A stretch of DNA of 7,011 nt, taken from positions 1 through 7,011 of the forward strand of contig JAANWY010000067.1 of NCBI GenBank assembly GCA_018263655.1, read 5' to 3'. A program made the position numbers and the translations under genes. Under the pieces are notes generated by a model that saw only the letters and a program-made list of their open reading frames with translations, had not been told where the DNA came from and did not search any database. Shown one piece after another: positions 6,098-7,011 of this stretch. Each line of letters opens with the position of its first letter. The first letter of the stretch is position 1. The stretch is from Anaerolineales bacterium. GTDB lineage: Bacteria > Chloroflexota > Anaerolineae > Epilineales > JAANWY01.

Positions 6098-6842
6098 CAC
6101 TCCACCCCAGTTCCCGTGAAATCCGGCGTGCAGCTTCCTGTACTAACGGCATCAACTTCTCGATGCGCTCTTCCTCCAAGTGAATGTGGGCGGTGGAAAT
6201 ACTCACCGCAGCCACCCCTTGGCCACTGCCGTCACGAATTGGGGCAGCAATGCAGCGGATGCCGGCTTCGTTTTCCTCGAGATCGAGCCCGCAACCACGC
6301 TGTGCGGTGCGGGCGATTTCCTCCAGAAAGCAATCGGGGTCCACGATGGTATGAGGTGTGCGTCTGAGTCCAGGGACGAAGTGGGTGAGCCACTCCTGCT
6401 TAGGCCTTGTGGAAATGAGCGCTTTCCCTAGGGCCGTACACTGCGTTGGAAAGCGCCCACCAATAGAGGAAGCCATTTGCAGCCCTCTGCTTCCTGATAC
6501 CTTGTCGATATAGACCACATCTGTTCCATCGAGTACAGCGAGATGGACGCTCTCCTGCGTAGCTTCAGACAGCCACTCTAGGTGAGGACGGGCTAATGAT
6601 GGCAAATGAAGTTGTCCATGAGCCTTGAAGCCAAGTTCGATAACCTTGGGTCCCAGATAGTAACCTTCACGTGGCTCGTGCCGAAGATAGCCGGCGTAGA
6701 CAAGGGCGTCGAGCAAGCGGTGAGCAGTACTTAGTGCAAGATTGGTCTGGGTGCTCAAGCTTTCCAGATCGTGCACACCTTGAGCGACAGTTTCTAGGAG
6801 GCCCAGTCCTCTCAATAGAGTCTGCGCTCCACGTTTTGTCAT
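6090..6842 (-). CDS. IclR-family transcriptional regulator
   Basis: DNA-binding regulator of 250 aa, the normal IclR length. A winged helix-turn-helix covers about residues 6-65, with the recognition region ALSTAHRLLDALVYAGYL at 36-53 followed by the wing ending in YYLG. The IclR effector-binding domain covers about 75-245, with LAVLDGTDVVYIDKV (101-115), a TALGKALIS stretch (136-144) and the late signature GLDLEENEAGIRCIAAPI (185-202), including Cys197. Members usually sense small organic acids or sugar acids and repress or activate nearby catabolic or transport genes. The ATG at 6842 is the first start after an in-frame stop; no good Shine-Dalgarno lies at normal distance (AGGAG is about 23 bases upstream), so initiation may be weak or the message leaderless. 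It is the most upstream gene here, and the importer lies two genes away, so a regulatory link is possible but unproven. Confidence 0.94.
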   Translation of the reverse strand: MTKRGAQTLLRGLGLLETVAQGVHDLESLSTQTNLALSTAHRLLDALVYAGYLRHEPREGYYLGPKVIELGFKAHGQLHLPSLARPHLEWLSEATQESVHLAVLDGTDVVYIDKVSGSRGLQMASSIGGRFPTQCTALGKALISTRPKQEWLTHFVPGLRRTPHTIVDPDCFLEEIARTAQRGCGLDLEENEAGIRCIAAPIRDGSGQGVAAVSISTAHIHLEEERIEKLMPLVQEAARRISRELGWSDA

Positions 6843-6923
6843 GGCTTCGCTATTTTTCGATACTCCTAAGTCATCGTCATGGAATGTTTAGGGTAAGCGT
6901 TCAGGGGGTAACCCATGGAGCAT

Positions 6924-7011
6924 CCCTTCGACAGGCCCTTCGACAGGCTCAGGACGCCGCTCAGGACGCCGCCTGAGTAGACCGAGGCGAAGCCGAGGTC
7001 GTATCGAAGCG
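6924..7011. repeat. Double 12-bp tandem duplication within a dispersed-type repeat
   Basis: CCCTTCGACAGG occurs twice head to tail (6924-6935, 6936-6947), immediately followed by CTCAGGACGCCG twice (6948-6959, 6960-6971), then CCTGAG, which can pair with the second CTCAGG (6-bp stem, 6-base loop). Beyond it CCGAGG is repeated around CGAAG (6983-6999). The undoubled core CCTTCGACAGGCTCAGGACG resembles an intergenic repeat seen in many environmental bacteria. No reading frame with protein-like character is present. The rest of the region upstream of iclR (6843-6923) shows nothing clear. Confidence 0.7.

Noticed and set aside
6924..6971. Possible CRISPR array start
   Set aside because: The 12-bp units are directly adjacent without spacers, and no cas gene is present.

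Overview
The window is a stretch of bacterial chromosome in which every supported gene lies on the minus strand. In transcription order, from high to low coordinates, they are: an IclR-family regulator (6842-6090), a 41-codon thioredoxin-like remnant or microgene overlapping its stop (6097-5972), a secreted lamin-tail plus phospholipase-D-like protein (5886-3880), and an ABC sugar/glycerol-phosphate-type importer without its ATPase (binding lipoprotein 3462-2122, permeases 1918-1007 and 1017-163). The most likely source is a Chloroflexota bacterium of the Anaerolineae/Caldilineae type. This rests on the C-terminal hydrophobic LLPLV tail of the secreted protein, a style I recall from secreted proteins of that phylum, on the UgpB/MalFG-like importer without a linked ATPase, and on intergenic spacers full of inverted-repeat elements. 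The assignment is inference from memory, not a database result.

Layout. Positions 1-162 are downstream of the importer and hold only small hairpins and a repeat-like fragment. Positions 163-3462 are the importer operon. Its first gene, the binding protein, is separated from the two permease genes by a 203-base spacer rich in hairpins. The permease genes overlap by 11 bases. Positions 3463-3879 contain no gene. They hold a strong sigma-70-type promoter for the importer (TTGACA, 17 bases, TATCTT) and two compact inverted-repeat elements, each folding as two adjacent hairpins inside an outer stem. One element sits in the importer leader and overlaps the promoter; the other lies between the promoter and the end of the phospholipase-D-like gene. 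Positions 5887-5971 hold an extended -10 promoter for the phospholipase-D-like gene. Positions 6843-7011 are the region upstream of iclR and contain two adjacent 12-bp tandem duplications inside a dispersed-type repeat.

How the parts may work together. The lipoprotein would capture an organic solute outside the membrane and deliver it to the two-permease channel, powered by an ATPase encoded elsewhere. The binding protein has several UgpB-like motifs, so a glycerol-phosphate or glycerophosphodiester substrate is possible, but an ordinary sugar is equally allowed. The neighbouring secreted phospholipase-D-like protein could act on phospholipid or nucleic acid outside the cell; its link to the importer is only positional. 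The IclR protein is a plausible local regulator, but nothing in the sequence proves which promoter it binds.

No complete new defence or mobile system is visible. The parts most worth a second look are the paired-hairpin elements around the importer promoter and the half-thioredoxin reading frame behind iclR.
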